From NCBI GenBank assembly GCA_034336665.1, contig CM067564.1:44948951-45012950 (forward strand): a stretch of 64,000 bases of DNA. Direction: 5' to 3'. Made by a program: the position numbers and the translations under genes. This DNA is from Luscinia megarhynchos (taxonomy: Eukaryota; Chordata; Aves; Passeriformes; Turdidae). Below, piece by piece: positions 11,740 through 22,960 of the stretch. The notes below the pieces were generated by a model that searched no databases, had not been told where the DNA came from, and worked only from the letters and a program-made list of their open reading frames with translations. Each line of letters opens with the position of its first letter. Within the stretch, counting starts at the first letter, position 1.

Positions 11740-11897
11740 GCACAGAATGGTTTGGGTTGGAAAGACATTAAAGACCATCTTGATCCATCCCCTTTCATTA
11801 TTTTAGGACACCTTCCACTATCTCAGGCTGCTCCAAGCCCTGTCCGGCCTGGCTGGGAACACTTCCAGGGTTGGGGCAGCCACAGCTTCTCTAGACA
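11740..11897 (-). mobile_element. CR1 LINE fragment, 3' end, - strand
   Basis: Read on the minus strand this is a CR1 3' end. On + it appears as 'gcacagaatggtttgggttgg', 'aaagaccatcttgatccatc', 'ggacaccttccactatctca', 'ggctgctccaagccctgtcc' and 'gcagccacagcttctct'. The element is cut off in the region that would encode or precede the 3' UTR. Its 3' end faces the + copy at 11434-11533. Confidence 0.92.
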
Positions 11898-12871
11898 AAA
11901 ATTAGATAGGGTTTATATGAAAATCTAAGGTACAGCAAGATGGATAACCAGCATTGCTAAGGAACATGAAAAAAACGTTGTGAATACATTGGAAATTGGA
12001 GGAAGTGGAGGGAAAATAGAGGTCTCCTTAGCAGAGTGAAGATAATAAATCAGAGATACCACACTGAATAAAACTGCTGAGTGTAACTGTGTTTAATCAT
12101 GGATCTTCTGAGGGAACCAAAATCCCTTTGGACTTGCTGTGGGAATAATTTTGGTAATTAACAGGTCTCATTTGAAAGCAGTGAATTGTGATTTTTCCCA
12201 TCTGAGACTGGTGCAGACTCTGGCATTTCACCGGAAAACAGGTGTGGGCAGTGTGTGTGGGCAGGCTGACTGAGAGGCTTGGATGCCAAATTTTTTAAAA
12301 CACTGGCAGTTTAGAAATCAGGAATTTACAAGTATTTAAATAAGTATATTTGTTGCAGTGGATTGGACCAATTTAGGCAAGACCAATTTGCTGTACCTGA
12401 CCTAAGCAGGCTGCGTGGCAAAGAGAGCAATGTATGGAGAGATGTGGAGAGTAAAGTTGTGGTCTGAAAACAAACCTGCTGTTTGCTAGATAAATCTGGT
12501 TTCTAAACCTAGCTTTTATTTCATGCAAAGCTTAAAACTAAGTTTTCTCTTCTAGTAAAAGCACAGACCTGTTTCAAAAAGAGGTTCTAAACCAAGGAAG
12601 GGAGGGCACGAATGTCTGCAGTACTGGGACACGGAAGCGTTTTTTAAATTTGTGGCCAGCAGTGTGGCAGAAATTGCCAAGACCTGGGCTTGAAAGTTGT
12701 TTTCCCTTCTAAACACACACAGTAAACATAAAACCTAAAGAAGTTTTTTTTTTTTTTTGTGGTTTCTGACCTTGTTGGCAGTCCCACAGAGCTATTGAGT
12801 GGCAAGAAAGGACTCTCACCCCAGGTACTTTGGTGTGTGAATGAATTCACCCTGTAGGTTTGCTGGTTTAT
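11898..12871. other. Non-coding stretch, no recognisable gene
   Basis: About 1 kb between CR1 pieces, including a T-run near 12745-12759. The only notable open frame (12644-12850, -) ends near the next CR1 and is unrecognised. I see no exon, RNA gene or promoter. Confidence 0.55.
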
Positions 12872-13141
12872 GTGGAATCATGGAGTTTTTTTGGGTTGGA
12901 AAATACTTTTTTGGTCACTCAAATCCAATCATCAGCTTACCAGCACCATCATGTTCGCCACCAAACCATGTCCTCAATTGCTACATCTATTTTTTTAAAT
13001 TTTTTTTTAAGACTTCCAGGGATAGTGCCTCCACTGCTGCCTTGGGCAGCCTGTTCCAGTGCTTGACCACTCTTCCCATGAACAAATTCTTTCTAATGTC
13101 TAATGTTAACCTCCCCTGGCACAACTTGAGGCCATTTCCTA
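12872..13141 (-). mobile_element. CR1 LINE fragment, older subfamily, - strand
   Basis: On + the sequence reads 'tggaatcatggag', 'ccagcaccatcatgttcgcc', 'accaaaccatgtcctcaatt', 'ttccagggatagtgcctcca', 'gggcagcctgttccagtgct' and 'ctcccctggcacaacttgag', which is the reverse complement of a different CR1 subfamily from most others here. A T/A-rich interruption at about 12990-13010 expands one segment. Two overlapping + frames (12841-13173 and 12860-13066) are antisense readings of the element. Confidence 0.92.
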
Positions 13142-13171
13142 AAATGGAAGGTTCAGTTAATAGGACATTTT

Positions 13172-13191
13172 AACAACAACAGCAACAACAA
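13172..13191 (+). repeat. CAA-type simple repeat
   Basis: A short run of AAC units with one AGC interruption lies just downstream of the CR1 piece ending at 13141. This is a minor microsatellite. Confidence 0.8.
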
Positions 13192-15779
13192 AATTACAGA
13201 GTCTGTTCCATAGCCTTTGTGCAAATGTGGTGTTCCCCAAGTGCTGCATACTCAAATGGAATTATGTATTTCCTTCTAAGAGCAGGAGATCCAGTTTCTG
13301 TGCCATTTGATGGGTTAGGTTTGGTACTGGCTGCTTATCAAACATTGAGAGCACTGCAGAGAGGGTAGTGGGGGAGAAGAAAAAAAGCTCAAAAGTGGTA
13401 GCAGAAGATGTTTTGGCAGTTAAGTACTTCACTGGTAGAAGAATTGTTTCCAGGACAACAAGGTTGATGGAGTTACAAAGTGAGTGTGTGTTTTCTTTCC
13501 TCTTTGACTGGTTAATCAGTGAGGTAGGAAAACTTTGCTTTGTACTGAGCTGTGTTGCATCAGTTATTTTTAGTCTGCACTTGATTGTCCACGTGGCTCT
13601 TTTTAGCTATTTAGGAGATACCCAGCATGCAAGAAATCATATTTGCTTTGTGGATTTTTTTAAGGCCACATGGTATTTTTTAAAAAGACAATCTAGACTA
13701 TTAAAACCACTTTTTGGTGGGGTTTTTTTTAACATGTTTGCTTCTCAGAGAAATAAAACAGCTTTGCTACTTCAAGTTTCAAGCTCATCTCACTGGTGGG
13801 CTGCGAGTTTCTTTCACTGTTTGCACAGAATTTTTCCTCTGTTGGTATAATACATATTTTTTTTGTGTATACTAATGATATACTGTCATGCAAATGAATT
13901 TGGAATAAATTAAAATATTAATTTTCTCTAAGAGTATATTCAGCTGTAGGATTCCATTGTGAGATCTATTTTCAACTGGAGTTAGGAACTTGGAATAAGA
14001 CAGCACTGATTTAAATGTAGTTGCCAATTTTAAAGGGGCACAGCTCACATAAAATCACACCCATCTCCAAAATATGTTGATCTATTTAAAATCTGGAGGA
14101 GTATGATGAAATCTGTACTTGTGTGGTTTTCCTTTGTATATTTGATTGTACTCTAATTTTTTTCTTGATTGTTTTTTTTTCCTGCACAACAACATTTTAA
14201 GAAAGAAATGCTTTTTTTTTTAAACCACAAATATTGGCTGTGCATTTTAGAGGCAGAAATAACAAAAATAGTGTCCAGGTCATTAGTGAAAAACACACTT
14301 CGTAAAGCTCCATTGTTCTGCTAAATTAAACAGCTTGAAGTTTAACTGTGCCCCTTATAAATGAGTTGATGATTTCATACCCCCTAATGATACATGTATT
14401 TATTTCATGTTGAGATTTTAGAATTTGGGATTAAGAAAACACTTCTTGTGCATAGTTGTCTGATGAATTAATGAGATACTCAGCTTCTTTCTGAATGTGT
14501 TGGAGTTCTGCTGATGCTCAAGGTTGGATTCCATGTGCTAAGACCTGGGTGATCACTTGAGAAGTTTTTATGTGTTTTTCTACCCAAATCCATGCTCCTT
14601 TATTATTTTGGGAGAATGACATAAAAATGGCCATGCTCACGTGGCTCTGGTGATCACTGAATTATTTCTACATCCTGGGGCTTTCTAACTTGTTGGAAAG
14701 GGAAGGGAAGCAATTTCACAAATCCATGCTGGCATTTACTTATTGCTTTGTTATCCCTTCCTGGCAGCAAACCATAGCCAGAGTCAGGATTCTTTCTGAC
14801 TGGTGTCCTCTTTCCATCTCTTTTTAAAAAAAGTTATTTATTTTATTATTTATTTTTTCCTTGCAAATTACCATTTTCAGCAGAATGAGAACTGCACTGA
14901 CCTCGAGTGATGAGATGTTCTGTGCTTCATTTTCCACTCTGTTATTTAGTTATTTCATTATCTGGAACAATCCAGTTCTTCTTCATGGAGGTTTGAGTAG
15001 TTCTTCCAGGTCGTTACTTAGCCTAGTAAGGGAATGAGGAATTTTTTTTTGCTACTTCTGCTGGAAGTTTACTAATTATGTGGTTAAGTAGAGAATGTAG
15101 CATCAGAGCATTCTTTTTCAGGACAATACTCTCATAACTCTATTTAGTAGATTTTTCTGTTTGTTGTTCTGGTTGCTTGCTCTTCTTTTGCTTCAATTCC
15201 CAGTAAGGTATGGATATATTTTCTCTATTTCTGTAGATTTAAATCCCAAGCACACAACAGGATGTAAGGAACAGCCCTTCCAATATTCAGCTCCCACTGG
15301 TGTGTCTTAGAGTGCCTGGAATACAGGGGTACCAGGTGTGACCCCAAACCATCACCTTTCTGAATTAGGTGCTGGAGGCCAACAAGGAGCATTCACAGAT
15401 CTAGCAAATCACCACAAAGATATCTTTGAGCAATTAGATCCTTTAAAAGAAATGTTTATTCACTTTCTCTGTGGCTGTGAGGAATTTCTTTGGTCAACTC
15501 TGCAGTAGGTTTTGGAATTTATTTCTGGTTTGTCAGTGTTATGCTCAAATTGCCAAGCAGTCTCCAAGGCTCATCTTGATAGAGCAGTTTCATGTAACAG
15601 GAATACTCTGGCAGTCAAAATCAGAGAAACAGACAAGAAGGATGGAAATATTTTCCAGTGTTGACTAAAAGCAAGCAGTAAGCTTGAAGCATTACTTAAC
15701 AATGTAATGAGAAACGTCAGTTCAAGCAAATACTTTTTTTTAAAACAGAATTTGTTTTCTTTTTGTTTTTGTGTTGCAG

Positions 15780-15829
15780 AGGAAGAAACGGTGGCTGAGT
15801 TGCACAAGTGAACCAGGACCACGCAAAAT
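15780..15829 (+). other. Possible 50-nt exon (low confidence)
   Basis: A T-rich tract and GTGTTGCAG (AG at 15778-15779) precede 50 bases ending at a GTAAGT donor (15830). Only one frame is open through it and reads RKKRWLSCTSEPGPRK, basic at its start, ending with two bases of the next codon. Both splice sites are close to consensus. I could not place the peptide in any family. It could also be a non-coding RNA exon or a chance pair of sites. Confidence 0.2.
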
Positions 15830-16308
15830 GTAAGTTGAAGAGGAATGCTCATTTTTCTCTTTCATAAGATTATTGGTCAGCTTTTCTATAAGACATCTAT
15901 TTAATTACAAAGACCATTAGTTTTCCTCATTTCCTGGTTTGTGAGTGCAGTTTGTAGAACTATCTGGGTTCCCTATTTTTGAGCCACGTGGCGCAACATG
16001 AGTTGAGGTGGATGGTAGAGCAGGGTATCTTTTCTCTCCCTTTGTCATCATTGTGTCAAGGCACAAAGGAGTTCAAGGCTGGGTTGTGTCTTAATTTCTG
16101 CTGTTGTAGCTGTGATAATCCAGGGATGTGGACAAGTTTGAAGGCAGGAAGGGCTGGAAAGGAATTTTGATCTCCAGAAGTAGTTAGTATTATCTGTAAT
16201 ATGTGGTGTAAGAAAAGCTTGGACCTCACTTCAAAGCTGCTGTATTTTGGCTGAGTATTTTGGAATGCATTTAAAACATCTACTAGGGTACTGTAAGAGT
16301 TCATGGTT

Positions 16309-16345
16309 TGATGGGGCTTGGAGCAGCCTGGTCTAGTGGAAGGTT
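16309..16345 (+). mobile_element. Short CR1 LINE remnant, + strand
   Basis: About 37 bp match the CR1 block 'gatggggcttggagcagcct' followed by 'ggtctagtggaaggt', then the similarity stops. The rest of the 3' end is missing, so this is an eroded or deleted copy. Confidence 0.75.
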
Positions 16346-17802
16346 TAGCACAAGATTTTTTCCATTTTGGTCAAGAGAGCAGTGGTATTTTGCATAGCAA
16401 GCCTTACAGACCATCTTTCTGATTCGCTTCTTGTATTCAATGGCACGTTTTAAAGGGATGCTTCCAACTGTCTTGAGCAGATAACAACATCTACACTGCA
16501 GTTGTAATACCAAAACCCAAGGTGATTCTGAGTCTGGTTTCACACCAGCTAACAAGTGGACTCATTATAAGATGATGTGAGGTTTTCTATGTATTGTTGA
16601 CTCAACTCAAAAATACCTATAACTCTGCAAAATGCGCCTCAGCTTGTTTACTAAGTGAGAAGTGTATTTTCGATGCATAGGTTTTGAAATTATTGGTGAC
16701 TCCAGTTTTTCCAACAGCTTTTGTGGGGTGTTTTAGTTACAAGTGTTTTTTACTTTTATGGATGCCATTTTAATTTATACCTATATCTCCTCTTTTTAAA
16801 TTTTTTCTGTTGGAAAAATTTTTAAGTAATTGGACAGCGTTGCTTTTTATAGACACTCAGTATAAAAAAAAAAGTGGTAGGACATGTGTCAGGCATCTGC
16901 AATTCCTTCAGCATCATGTTTTCCACAATGATTTAATAGCTATTGAGTCTCCTCAAATATCTTGGTTTCCAAGACCTATTTTATGGTAATAAATCATCTT
17001 GGCTGTAAAATTCTTGAAATGATTCAGTAGGGCAGTTGTTTCCTTAGCACATTCCCTGAGAGATCATAGATAGAAATGGAAAAGTCCTTAACCAGGTCAG
17101 CTTTTTCCCTGCAATACTTGTGGTCAGTGCTGGAAGTGATAATGAAGTTGCCAGCATTTGTTCTGGTGAAGTGCAGTTCTCCCGTGTTCCCTGTTCATTT
17201 CTTGCTAATTTACAGTGAGTTTGCTATTAGAGGTACTAAATTACACTGAGAAATGCTGAGCCAGATACAGAATGAAAGATTTGTCATGGTGGGATGGAGC
17301 TTTTCGTTTTTAAAAAGGTCTGTCTTAACACTCATATAAAAATACCAATTAAATTACCCAAGACTTTCTTAATTTCTTTTTCCATTTGCACCTGAGGGTG
17401 GGTATGGTGCAGTCCTTGGGGTAGGGGTTGATTTAATAAATTGTCAGGTATGTGAGGGTGGTTGTCATACCTGGTCTGTCAGTCTCTGCAGGGTAGTCTT
17501 GCATTATGTAACCCTTTGTGGCTTTCTGACACCTGGAAAAAGTTGCTTAAATTGGTCATTGCTTACTGAGAGCAGGCAAGGAGGGAATTCAACCAAGAGT
17601 CTGTGAGGAGTACATCACATGTGCAAAGAAAAACGAAATGTGTTTTTGGTCAAAACTCTGGACATCTGGAGTTCCAGGTAAATCACCAGCAGGTTAGAGA
17701 GAGATACAAGGAGAGATGGCATCCCTTGACCTAAAGTCTGTGAATTACTGCTGGTTTCTTTCTGTGACGTTTTCCAGTTTAAACATCATATATTGTTGCA
17801 GC
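16346..17802. other. Non-coding stretch, no recognisable gene
   Basis: About 1.5 kb of AT-rich sequence. The - frame 16301-16555 partly overlaps the CR1 remnant. I see no exon structure, RNA gene, promoter or recognisable repeat. Confidence 0.55.
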
Positions 17803-17976
17803 CTCCATGGTTGCTCAGAGAAGCTGTGGCTGCTCCTGGATCCCTGGAAGTGTCCAAGGCCAGGCTGGATGGGACTGGGAGTACCCTGGGATAATGGAAG
17901 ATGTCCCTGCCCATGGCAGGGGGCTGGAACGAGATGATCTTTAAAGTCCTTTCAAATCCAAGCCTTTTTATGATAC
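17803..17976 (+). mobile_element. CR1 LINE fragment, 3' end, + strand
   Basis: CR1 3' sequence from 'gctcagagaagctgtggctg' through 'aaggccaggctggatgggac', 'gggataatggaagatgtccc' and 'tgcccatggcagggggctgg' to 'gatgatctttaaagtccttt'. The octamers have decayed to TTTATGATAC. The + frame 17716-17937 runs into the element and is not a host gene. Confidence 0.93.
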
Positions 17977-19861
17977 TTGAATTGTCCTTTAGATTGCATG
18001 CTGAAGGACAGAACTAACTGGTGCTAGTTCTTCACATAAACATTTCCTTAACATAATCAAGGTTTGGGGTCTGGGATTCTTGATTCTCTTTCCTACCTCA
18101 GAACAGAAAGTAAAGCTTTGTAGCTTCCCCGAGGTTTAGAGCAGATTAATGTATAAAATTAGATTAAATCTCTTATATTTGTTTTGGACAAAGGAGCCTT
18201 GTATTCCTACAGGCTGCCAAACAGAGATAATTCCATTTGAACTGTGCATTTTCATCAGGTGCTTTTACTGCAAGGCATAAATCTTCATTTTTTCAATGAT
18301 GTCCTTTAAAATGAGCCAGAATAACTTTTGTTACAGTCACGATAGAGAACAACCTCTGCACTTAAAAGATGGACTCCAAAATTCCTTCTGCCCTGTAGGA
18401 TCTTGTCAAGAGTATACTATGTCATGGCATTGTATTGATTCCAGTTCATGTCTTACAGAAAAAAAACATTTGGACCATGCACACAGATGTATTTAGTGTT
18501 GGTAGAAGTATTATCTGTCATAGTCCTGTTTAAATGGTTGGTTGGTTGTGTGAGGCTGATCTTGAAAGGGACCAGATTGATCAGATTCCTCTTTACTAGC
18601 TGAGAAAGCATTCTGCTAGCTCATGTACCTTCCACCAAGTGCCTTTGTCTGTCGTGTTTGTCACTTGTACCTGTGCAGTGAGGGCACCAGGGATGCTTCA
18701 GATCTCAGGCATAACAATAAATATTAATATTTTAACTCTTCATCAGTAAAGACCAAATACCTGACCTCAGGAGGAGCTCACTCCTGGCTCATCTCTGATC
18801 TATCTTGGAGCATATGCTCCTTTACTCTGAATGAGAAGGAAGGTTTGAAAAGAAAATTACAGACAGCCAGACACCTCTCCAGGTGTCCCTGTTCTTCTGA
18901 GAAGGTCCACAGGCTTGGATGGCAGTAAAAGAGGCAAACCCTGAAGAGGTCAGTGTTGATGGAAGTGAGGGGAGTAGCCATTCACACAGGCAGTGGGGAT
19001 TCAAAGAGAAACTCTCCCTTTGACAGTGCTGTCTTCTAGATGACTTTAAAACATGAAAACACTACTTGGTTTTAAAAGAGAGCTTTTAATTTATGTCAGA
19101 TGTGAAAGTACCTGTAAGTTTAATGTATGCTCTGCAAAAAAAGAGGAGCTTGCTGAGATGAGTCCCTTAGATTTCCTTTCTGTGCCTTGTCTCTGTGGTG
19201 AGGTGGCTCCATGCAGAAAACTCTGGCACCACCGTGGACACTGAGAACCTTTTATGTGTCTGTTGTAGGAGCAGTCCCTGTGCCACATGAGCTGTGTGCT
19301 GGAGTGATCTGTGTTACTCCCTGCACTTCATGGGGCTAAAGCATGGTTTGTCAGGGTTTTGGATAATTGCCTCATCTCTGCCTGCAGTGAAGTGTATCTG
19401 CATCTGAACAGATAATACATAAAATGCATTATACATTATATTAGTGTGGGAAATAGGAGCATCATAAATATATATATTTAGTAGCATCTTAGCAATTTCA
19501 ATTTCCATAGTTTCCAAGCAGTGTTTTCTCTCTTCAAAGATGGAGTGCTGCTTCAAATCTGTATTCAGTGTGCCCAAAAGCAGAGGAATTTGCCTTTAGA
19601 TAAAAATGTAGGACTTTCTTCTTTTTTCCTTTTTTCTTGGCTCTGAAATACTACTTCCTTTTATATTGTATATGTACAGAGGAGGAGATAATGGGTGAGA
19701 TACCACATCAAGAAAAAAGAAAGTCTGCAGCGCAGAATCAACACTTAAATCTGTGTGGAAAACCTTGTTGGAGTGCAAAATGGATTTAGACTTTCAGAAT
19801 GAAAGAATGGTAGGACACAGAGATGGAGCCTGGAGATATGTATGTTGTTTGTGCTTCTCAT
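17977..19861. other. Non-coding stretch, no recognisable gene
   Basis: About 1.9 kb. Several short frames overlap on both strands (18296-18496, 18778-19004, 19053-19288, 19314-19577, 19596-19778), none with exon structure. A TA-rich patch lies at about 19467-19480. Nothing recognisable otherwise. Confidence 0.5.
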
Positions 19862-19982
19862 CTGTTGCATAAGCTTGGACAAGCTGCTTTGCATTTTCCT
19901 GCTTCATTTCTCCTGTCAGAGATCTGTGTGTTTTGCTTGCTGTTGGTAAAGCACTTCAAAATCTTGAATGAGTATTATCATA
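19862..19982 (+). mobile_element. Degraded MIR-type SINE relic, + strand
   Basis: The order 'gcttggacaagctgctttgc', 'ctgcttcatttctcctgtc' and then 'ggtaaagcacttcaaaatct' followed by ATGAGTATTATCA matches the MIR layout: the CTTGGGCAAGTCACTT core, the CTCAGTTTCCTCATCTGTAAAATG block, and the GTAAAGCACTTTGA...ATTATTA tail. MIR elements are ancient tRNA-derived SINEs found across amniotes. The copy is badly eroded and partly deleted, so the call rests on block order, not identity. Confidence 0.5.
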
Positions 19983-22810
19983 GACTTCTATAAGCTTACT
20001 TAAAATCCATTTCCTTCTTACTTATGCTTTCTTAAGGACAAGAATACATAGAAATTTCTTTTTTCCCCCAAATGCTATGGATTGACTGATATTCAAGGTG
20101 GTATTTAACTGATCTTTTCTGCTGTCTGAGCATCCACTGAGCAGCTCCAAATCCAGAGTCCTGTTGGGTACATTGTGTCTCTTAATTTTCTCAGGGACAT
20201 GGTCTGTCAAGAGGTGTTTTTTTCTTCATTGTAATCAGCAGCCAGGTGTATACAAACCTCCTGGTGTAACAGACCTTCACAGAAGGTGAAGGAAATAGAA
20301 ATCAGGCAGAGCCTGGAGCACTGTGTGTGGGTGGCTGACCTGGGTGATGCTGGAAACTCAGTTTGTATCCCCCAAAGACACAGCCAGGGTATCAATGTTG
20401 TCTTCAGCATCCTCAGGTGTGTGGCACAGCACTTCACACCTGTGCACCTCCTGGTCCTCCCTCAGTGCAGGGAAGTCTTGCTCTCAGGTGCTGCTGCTGC
20501 AGATACATGAATTCAAGCAGGAATTAGAGGGTGTGGATGCATTGGTTAACCAGAAAAGTGCATTGATCCTGCTCAGCCAAGTCTTCCAGAAATTTAATTT
20601 CTAGACTTTTAAATCACTGCTGTTGGAAGAAACCCTCTCCAGTGAAACATCCGTGCTCAGAAGCAGCTGCCACACTGCTGGGCAGCTCTGCCTTCTCCAT
20701 TTCAAGCATTACCAGCATCCTGGCAAGGATCCCAGGGATGGAGCCGAGGAGGTGGATGGTGTAAAAGCAGAACTCTTTGGGCTTTTTGTTCTGCCTCGAT
20801 CCGTCAGCCTGTGCTGTGACAGAGCATCTGCATTCGGCGTCTGCAGACAGGGAGAGCGAGCTCCTGGAGGATGGCTGCTCGTCCCTGTGCTTCCCTTCAG
20901 GGGTGTCAGAAGCCCTGCAGGCTGTACACAAGCCAGCTGTAATTTATTTTAATTAAATACAATAGCTGCATGCACGCTGCAGAAGGGATAAGACAGGGAT
21001 TCCCCACCTCTGATTTATCGTCTTGCTGTTTGGATTTCTTTGCCATTGTCTTCCCACTCACAGATTTATGCAGGGATGTCTCATCCTCTCCCTCTTGTGC
21101 TGTTAGCAATGGCATCTGTCTTTCAAAATACAATTTTTCTTAAATTTTTCTGCTGTTGAGAAGCCATTCTTGCTGTGTATAGCAGAGCTGTCTCTGCCTT
21201 CCTGACACACAAGCACACCTGTGCAACACTTACTTTAATCAGAGAGCTACAGGAAGCAAAATCCCCATCCCTTGGAAGCTTCTCATAGCTGATTTTTATT
21301 TTTTGAATTAGGGAGCTGGGAGTACCCACCCTGGGGCTGGCAGGCAGCCTGGCAGGAAGCTGGACAGACTGGCCTGCTGGCCAATCTTGTTGCCTTTTAT
21401 AGAGCTTTTTTGGTGAAATCAGCACATTTCCATGCAATTGGTGCTTTGCAGTGCAAAATTGTTGTGTTTGGGAGGTTTTTGGGCGGCTCTGGTTTTAGTC
21501 TGCAGCTTGTGACGTGGGGAAATGGTTGACTAATTTTAATAATTACTAGAGATGATTTTGTGAGAAGAGAGGAGGTATTTCTATGGAAGAAAATCCTCTT
21601 GGAATAATGTTCCTCAGCTGGTGTGAGGGATTGCCTGATGCATGACACTGTTGGGATAGGTGAGCTGGCTGGCAGTGACCTCACACTCCTCATCCACAAC
21701 TCTTGCATGACAGCTCTTTCTGATCAAATTGCTGCACAGTATTTTTCTTTTGACTGGCTTACCTGGGGGAAATCCAAACCATGTAGTACTGAATCTCCCT
21801 TCCACCTCTTTTGGAGGGCAGGGTAAGAGCAGTCAGTGGGGAAGCACATCCTGGACAAGCAGCAGAAGCCTTTGGGTCTGGAGTGTGTAGCTGCCCTGCA
21901 TCCTCACAGCCATGCCTGGTGCTCCATCAGGAGCCATGGGGCTCTGGCATTTGGGTCATGGAATTGCTGGGAAGAAGCCAACTTGCATTCCAAGGTTGAA
22001 GGTTGAATGATATTGGCATTTTCTGGACGTCTTCAGCATCTGATGTAAAACCCCTCAAACCCACTGGCCCAGCAGAGCCATCCATCCAGCACTTGAGACA
22101 GATCAGGCTGATCTTGGGTGTATTTTCCCTCTTAGTTCTCTTCAATAAATGAATCTGCCTCCATGAAGCATTTTGAGACTCTGAGTTTACAATGAATCAC
22201 AAATTAGCAGTTCCTTAAAAATAATGTCAAGTAAAATCGGTCTTTGCTTAAATTGTTGCTGCCTTCAGTGTAAACATGAATGTGACCTGGATTCTCAGAA
22301 GCAGCTCATGTTGTGACCTTTGAGTATTCCTTAGAAAGGATCTGATGCTTACACTGGCATAAATAATCATCTGGATAATTTTGCTGAGCTGTTCTTAAAT
22401 GGAGTGCTATCCACCAGGAAAATTCAAAACAACTTTATATGTTTGGTTTTTGCTGTTAGAGCTCCAGTATTTGCTCATGAAAGCTGAGTGTATAAATCCC
22501 ATTGGAGGAGAACTCAGATGATAACCAAGAGCACCAGTGAAAAAATCAATAGGAAAACTCTCCTATTGTGTAATTAGTTTGAATAAGTTTAGTGGTTCTT
22601 GTGTACATGGAGTGTAATTTTACACGATCCCATCCAGGTAGGCAACAGATAAGCAGTTCCTCTAAAATCAAAGGAGGTTTAATCTTATAAAACTTTCATA
22701 ATAGGAAAGTGTGGCCTTTTTGTCCAGAGGCTAAGCTGGTTAAGCAAACATCTAATATTGACTTAATTTCTTAGTCTGGCTTTGGGTGTGAAAAGTATCT
22801 CTACCAAAAT
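19983..22810. other. Non-coding stretch with GC-richer block 20.28-21.08 kb
   Basis: The block 20280-21080 is richer in G+C and CpG (notably 20735-20890) than its surroundings and has overlapping open frames on both strands: 20286-20510, 20323-20604 and 20623-20952 on +, 20207-20437 and 20614-20931 on -. A further - frame at 20022-20210 has protein-like composition but no proper donor. No family is recognisable. From 21.1 to 22.8 kb the sequence returns to ordinary AT-leaning DNA. Confidence 0.45.
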
Positions 22811-22960
22811 GAAACATGCCTCTTGTTAGAAAAATGTATTTATCTTCTTCCCCAAAAAAGTGTGTGTGCCATGAGCTCCTGCCTTAGAAACATGCCTCTT
22901 GTTAGAAAAATGTATTTATCTTCTTCCCCAAAAAAGTGTGTGCCATGAGCTCCTGCCTTA
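22811..22960 (+). repeat. Recent tandem duplication, 76-bp and 74-bp copies
   Basis: The segment 22811-22886 is repeated immediately at 22887-22960. The two copies match throughout except that the first has one extra TG in a short TG run (AAAAAAGTGTGTGTGCC against AAAAAAGTGTGTGCC). Near-identity means the duplication is recent or polymorphic, or an assembly artefact. It does not interrupt any gene I can see. Confidence 0.95.

Larger units (their letters stand above)
13142..16308. other. Non-coding stretch, no recognisable gene
   Basis: About 3.2 kb of AT-rich sequence. It includes a CAA-rich simple repeat, a 160-codon open frame at 13368-13850 (+) that is hydrophobic and lysine/phenylalanine-rich as expected for AT-rich DNA, and an exon-like segment at 15780-15829. 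I recognise no repeat elements between 13.2 and 16.3 kb. Confidence 0.5.

Noticed and set aside
12841..13173. 110-codon + frame
   Set aside because: It is an antisense reading of a CR1 fragment (12872-13141), not a gene.
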